This document shows, one piece after another, positions 33,601 through 36,343 of a stretch of 36,343 nucleotides of DNA. The notes beneath the pieces were generated by a model. It was given only the letters and a program-made list of their open reading frames with translations, had not been told where the DNA came from and did no database searches. Made by a program: the position numbers and the translations under genes. Position 1 is the first letter of the stretch; each line of letters starts with the position of its first letter. The stretch lies in assembly GCA_013289835.1 (NCBI GenBank), contig JABCZG010000033.1, positions 1-36,343 on the forward strand. The letters are read 5' to 3'. Origin of the DNA: Acidobacteriota bacterium (lineage in GTDB: Bacteria; Acidobacteriota; Terriglobia; Acidiferrales; UBA7541).

Positions 33601-33627
33601 CGCCGCTGTTTTTGGATCTGATTTCAT
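30601..33627 (-). CDS. HEAT-repeat protein with Gly-rich linker and PilZ-like domain
   Basis: From the ATG at 33627 the protein has 1008 residues. An N-terminal domain (about 1-190; SLNILLKFARLYGYEHARTI, then LLLGASGAQLLLDGVPLEG) resembles a region found in other bacterial signalling proteins. A glycine/proline-rich linker follows (about 193-311; 32695-33051). Then comes a long helical part with HEAT-like repeats, including RVKAIEALGRINAPESVSTL and LRIAAFQSLEKLDPDWALEF. The C-terminal 110 residues look like a PilZ domain: RRHTRVRLRKSV, then TASLTGG in place of the usual D/NxSxxG. This suggests, without proving, cyclic-di-GMP sensing. The frame is open upstream to 33762 but that part looks non-coding. 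It is a paralogue of the next gene. Confidence 0.8.
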   Translation of the reverse strand: MKSDPKTAAGRAFVRSLNILLKFARLYGYEHARTIEQLQIAWSELRTAIPLGSDSGLLLGASGAQLLLDGVPLEGAPAEKQFAQLLSAAGLASVQFFACVTEEEVGRFARAFPTGKSKPAELALQLKAALAGAQGIRINEVCFVATDSRLKEASMAAQLAVASLGKDHDRFSEWLNDPHKLLELIAAAQGAKGDGGAGAGGNGPGPGGGGPGGGGFGPGPGGSGPGWGGPGTSGFGPGSGGGSGVEVGGTAGPGVGPGGGGSGGGGFGPGPGGGGLGGGFGPGPGGSGSGGGGAGNGGPAGNGSGTGGWGAAPVSSGASLVSGVVAGLGGSGRGEPTEEELLGILGALTSFGSVGSGQGGLAAAGAFQDQVSQLPGRAQDTLKQALAALAAQAPSEKPDESVLVQLAEHLAIRFALERFEKGEVKVNAVRQMLDRMNQEIENLRKILGAHEDKMSDAGMLVESHREILDRQFWAAVPESGKRAVLMSGEAWCIPPRNVQSYVGELIEHGNIAEAISILQNYAACADSEETDARKKTAVGLSEMAELYAKADPKLLSEALRHLGLRLSVEQDSELQGLVSAAFVRLSQEAATTRHFPAMEQALDLIAGVESQRPGIARSLRAKMGIEDRVPDFVDEALRARHVAAGLTDVLKLLPQTTMEQLAMRFNRCSLRDDAEHIANLASDLGEEAVQYLRSTVRGGPIAEAVEMAGLLSKLDPQSIMVYLPGRMKDFPRASQDRVIRQISASGAPRRCQVLLELLDHVDPLVMPLVIDEIGVAVDREALGKLLTIADGDLPPGATPYLRVKAIEALGRINAPESVSTLKRIVESKKIFGWLHPQELRIAAFQSLEKLDPDWALEFLPKSGIEREDLALAPLAIPSASKFVRHRRHTRVRLRKSVRAVCTNLKESCSMEIKTASLTGGVATLSRHLTPGTQVQLRLQVGMRNLQATALMRDSRAQDMAFEIVDMNLDERSKYRRMLAGNISSSSNIPTAAPDDAPVPAPVQTLVSR
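32695..33051. repeat. Glycine-linker coding repeat with internal duplication
   Basis: This low-complexity GC-rich tract encodes the Gly/Pro linker. Two separate segments recur in it at almost the same offset: 32764-32790 recurs at 32956-32982 (192 bases), and 32804-32827 recurs at 32999-33022 (195 bases). Both offsets are multiples of three, consistent with in-frame expansion by a unit of about 64-65 codons. Confidence 0.6.
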
Positions 33628-33832
33628 CCTGCGCCGTGTAGGTCCGCCATAGGACTCCCTGTCTAGTACCGTAGGGTTAGGCCCCGTCCCGCGCAATGGT
33701 ACAGGAGTCCCATGTGTCTCCTGCGTCAAGCCGACGGAAGGACGGGCAGCTAGCCTGAACAAACGTACGGGTGCACCTTTGGAGAGGACAGGTATGAAAG
33801 GGTTATTGGCGCCAAATTACGGCCGCCAAATG

Positions 33833-36343
33833 CTAATTTTTTGAGATCGCCACGCGCCCACGGCGCCTGGTGCGATTCGTTACTTGCGCGACCATCGGCA
33901 AACCACCCAGCTCGAGAAGCAGTTTTCTCAAGCGATAGCGTTCCTCCAGATCCATATCCACAAATTCGAACGCCATGGCCTGTGGCCGCGCTCCGCGCAC
34001 GATCGCCTGCGCTTTGATGTGGCGCACGCCCAGGCTGAATTTCAGCGTCAGGAGCGATCCGGGCGCCAGGTGACGTTCGCCGGAACCGATGCCTCCGCCC
34101 AAGTTCAACTCCGGAATCGATAGCCGGAAGTTTTCACGCAGGTTGGTGGTTACGCCGATCAGATTGCGTGATAGCTTCAGTCGCGCATAGCGCCTCTGCC
34201 GGATGACCGAAGCATTCGGCTCGGGATCGGTAGGCTCGAGCGTCAGTTCTTTGCGATCGATTCCGCTGGCAGCAACTTTTTCCATGCCCACGGCCGCATC
34301 CACACGGATGAGCGCTTGCGCCGCCGCAATTCTCAATTCATTGGGATAGACCCAGCGCCAAACCTGGCGGGCGTCCAAAATGTGCTGGAAGAGCGCGCTG
34401 GCCCCTGAGGCGCGCAGGCGGCCGAGAGCTTCGACAGCCTTGACCCGTGTGAATCCGGGCGTCTCATCGTTCTGCACCAGTTCGATGAGCTTCGGGATGC
34501 ACTCCGGCTGCCCGCTCATTCCCATCTCATCGAGAGCCAAGGGGCGGATCATCACATCCAGGGAATCGTAGAGCGCCACAAGCAGCCTTGCACGGTGTTC
34601 TGGCGGCGTGGCGGAGAGCTGGCGCACCGCGCGGTCGTGCGCGGAACGCGGCCACTGCGAGAGGCGCAAGGGCAAGATTTTTTCCACGCTTTCTGGGGAA
34701 AGCTGGCTCAGCAGTCCGAGGGCTTCCGCGGCTTCTCCTGCCGGCGCGGTTTGCAGAGTTTCTACCAGGCGCTGCGTCGCATCCTCGCCCAGGCCTTTCA
34801 CGATGCTGCAGAGGAGCTCGCAATCCTCGCGGAATCCGCAATGCCCGAAGCGGCTGGTGGCATAGTGCAGCGTAGCCTTGGGCATCAACCCGAGAATCTC
34901 GGTCATGCCATCCGCGATTTGCCCGCTGCGCATCGCTTCTTCGATGAATTCGGGCAAGCGCTCTTCGGCGCCGATGCGCGGCCGCAGGCTCTGCGTCGAG
35001 CCTGGCCGCTGCGTCTCGACGCTGTCGAGGGACGCCAGCGCTTGCTGCATTGCCGGGTAGCAGCGCTTGGAAGCTGCTTCCTGGCTCAAACGCACAAACG
35101 CGGCGCTGACCAGCGTCTGCAATTCGGGCTCGCGTTCGAGCGCCAGCTGGTTACCCAATCGCCGAATGGCGTCCATCAATGCGCTGCCGTCTCCGCTGCC
35201 ATACAGCTCGCCAAGATCGGATAAGCCGATTGCCGTGGTGCGCCGCGCTTCGGGCGCTTCGAGGCTGATGCACGACGCGTACTTCATCAGGATTTCGTTT
35301 ACAGTCTTGAGTTCACCGCGCCGCAACATATCCTCAAGGAACACGCGCACGTTGCGCGGGGGGACGCACCATGCTTCGTCCGAGGTCAGCACTTCCTTCT
35401 TATTCTCTTCGGGCACCTGCTCCCAGAATTCCTGGTCCAAGAGTTCCGTGTAGGACTGCACGGAAAGACCGGCGTGAGCCATCATTTCTTCTTGTTGTCC
35501 AAGGATTTTGCGCAACGCTTCAATTTCCGTGTTCATGCGGTCGAGCAACTGCTTCACCGCATTGACGCGCAACTCGCCCTTTTCGTAACTGTCCAGCGCG
35601 AACCGGATGGCCACGTGTTCAGCGAGTTTGAGCAGCATGGGCTTGTCAGGCTTGGCATCCGGCGCTTGGGCTGCGAGTCCCGCCAGCGCCTGCTGCAACG
35701 TGTACTGTGCGCGCACGGGCATGGCGCTGAGCCGCGACTGGAACGTCGGCACGTCCATGCGTCCTTCGGAATCTTTTCGCGATTTGCCAAGTTGCGCGAA
35801 CAACCCCAGCATCGAGCGGACATCCTCTTCGGCCACGGAGTAAACGCCACCGCCGCCTTCTCCCGTGCCGCCGGTTCCTGGAACGATGCCTGCGGGCATC
35901 GAACCGAGTCCGGTTGCCATGGTCTCGCGAAGCATGGCCGACGCGGTTTTCCATCTCCCGGGTGGGGTCACCTCACCGCCTGCACCGCTGCCTCCGCCAA
36001 CTCCGGAACCACCCCCGGCACCTGTGCCGCCGACGGAGCCTGTCCCCCCTCCGCCCCCGGTACCGCCCCCACTGCCAGTCCCGCCGCCACCCGTCCCGCC
36101 GCTTCCGGGACCACTCCCCGTGCCTCCACCACCACCAAGACCTGTGCCGCTACCGCCGGTCCCCGTTCCCCCTCCGCCGCCCGATTCCCATAGGCTGGGG
36201 ACTCCAGGCGCTCCACTCCCCGTGCCACCACCGCCCGAGCCACCACTTCCTGAGCCTGTGCCGCTTCCGGATCCGCCGCCCGTACCCCCACCGCCACTAC
36301 CCCCCATTCCGCCGCCACCCAAACCGAACCCCGGTCCCAGCCC
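33833..36343 (-). CDS. HEAT-repeat/PilZ-like paralogue, 5'-truncated by window edge
   Basis: The frame is open to the window end (codons for GLGPGFG precede the first possible start, TTG 36322), so the true N terminus lies outside. Its visible part starts in a Gly/Ser/Thr-rich tract of about 120 residues. Helical HEAT-like repeats follow, with VKAVEALGRLRASGASALFQ and LRIAAAQALIRVDAAVGMEK. The C-terminal PilZ-like domain has RQRRYARLKLSRN, then PELNLGGG. It aligns along its length with the gene at 30601-33627, sharing for example EAWCVPPRNV, LVSAAFVRLSQEAA and a trailing YRLRKLL/KYRRMLA region. The missing part probably includes the same N-terminal domain. The two genes are a tandem duplication separated by about 205 bases. 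Confidence 0.8.
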   Translation of the reverse strand, partial: GLGPGFGLGGGGMGGSGGGGTGGGSGSGTGSGSGGSGGGGTGSGAPGVPSLWESGGGGGTGTGGSGTGLGGGGGTGSGPGSGGTGGGGTGSGGGTGGGGGTGSVGGTGAGGGSGVGGGSGAGGEVTPPGRWKTASAMLRETMATGLGSMPAGIVPGTGGTGEGGGGVYSVAEEDVRSMLGLFAQLGKSRKDSEGRMDVPTFQSRLSAMPVRAQYTLQQALAGLAAQAPDAKPDKPMLLKLAEHVAIRFALDSYEKGELRVNAVKQLLDRMNTEIEALRKILGQQEEMMAHAGLSVQSYTELLDQEFWEQVPEENKKEVLTSDEAWCVPPRNVRVFLEDMLRRGELKTVNEILMKYASCISLEAPEARRTTAIGLSDLGELYGSGDGSALMDAIRRLGNQLALEREPELQTLVSAAFVRLSQEAASKRCYPAMQQALASLDSVETQRPGSTQSLRPRIGAEERLPEFIEEAMRSGQIADGMTEILGLMPKATLHYATSRFGHCGFREDCELLCSIVKGLGEDATQRLVETLQTAPAGEAAEALGLLSQLSPESVEKILPLRLSQWPRSAHDRAVRQLSATPPEHRARLLVALYDSLDVMIRPLALDEMGMSGQPECIPKLIELVQNDETPGFTRVKAVEALGRLRASGASALFQHILDARQVWRWVYPNELRIAAAQALIRVDAAVGMEKVAASGIDRKELTLEPTDPEPNASVIRQRRYARLKLSRNLIGVTTNLRENFRLSIPELNLGGGIGSGERHLAPGSLLTLKFSLGVRHIKAQAIVRGARPQAMAFEFVDMDLEERYRLRKLLLELGGLPMVAQVTNRTRRRGRVAISKN

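Noticed and set aside
32695..36343. GC-rich repetitive tracts as a possible CRISPR array or minisatellite
   Set aside because: Units are irregular triplet-based Gly codons within an open frame, with no uniform repeats or spacers.

Overview
The window reads as a chromosomal segment of a GC-rich (roughly 60%) bacterium, most likely an acidobacterium of the Terriglobia/Koribacter type. This assignment is an inference from the gene content (tig-clpP-clpX-lon followed by rho, a DUF885 peptidase, a LolA-like/M48 fusion, glycine-rich HEAT-PilZ proteins, an ECF42 sigma factor with its DGPF partner) and from short hairpin repeats at gene ends. No rRNA, tRNA, CRISPR array, insertion sequence or prophage was seen.

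Layout. (1) 1-3041: a Tat-exported bicupin oxalate decarboxylase (+), convergent with a collagen-like lipoprotein (-). (2) 3042-10612 (+): a protein-quality-control block of trigger factor, ClpP, ClpX and Lon, followed by Rho. A near-consensus sigma-70 promoter lies in front of tig. (3) 10613-11278: a gene-poor gap with two tandem hairpins and T-tracts. (4) 21132-11279 (-): a long, tightly packed block of gamma-carbonic-anhydrase-like protein, hisS, aspS, a zinc-ribbon membrane protein, mutL, fabI, cmk and a DUF885 peptidase, with several 1-4 base start/stop overlaps. HisRS carries an unusual insertion of about 78 residues. (5) 21586-23544 (+): a LolA-like/M48 protein whose HExxH motif reads HEMAD, and a small CWC cysteine-rich protein, convergent with mrp. 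(6) 27881-23549 (-): a DUF3309 miniprotein, secA and mrp. (7) 28141-30408 (+): a small membrane protein, a DGPF (YCII-type) protein and an ECF42 sigma factor. (8) 36343-30601 (-): two tandem paralogues with glycine-rich linkers, HEAT-like repeats and a C-terminal PilZ-like domain; the upstream one runs off the window.

The most informative new observation is in region 7. Two copies of TGTCGA-N17-CGAC, with identical spacing, lie directly upstream of the small membrane protein gene and of the DGPF/ECF42 pair. This matches the promoter type described for ECF42 sigma factors. It suggests an autoregulated operon plus a previously unassigned membrane-protein target. A perfect 12-base inverted repeat overlaps a candidate start codon of the sigma factor gene.

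Other points of interest are the HisRS insertion, the altered metal-site residue in the M48 protein, the tandem HEAT-PilZ pair with an internally duplicated glycine linker, and a dispersed hairpin repeat whose first bases supply the stop codons of fabI and secA.
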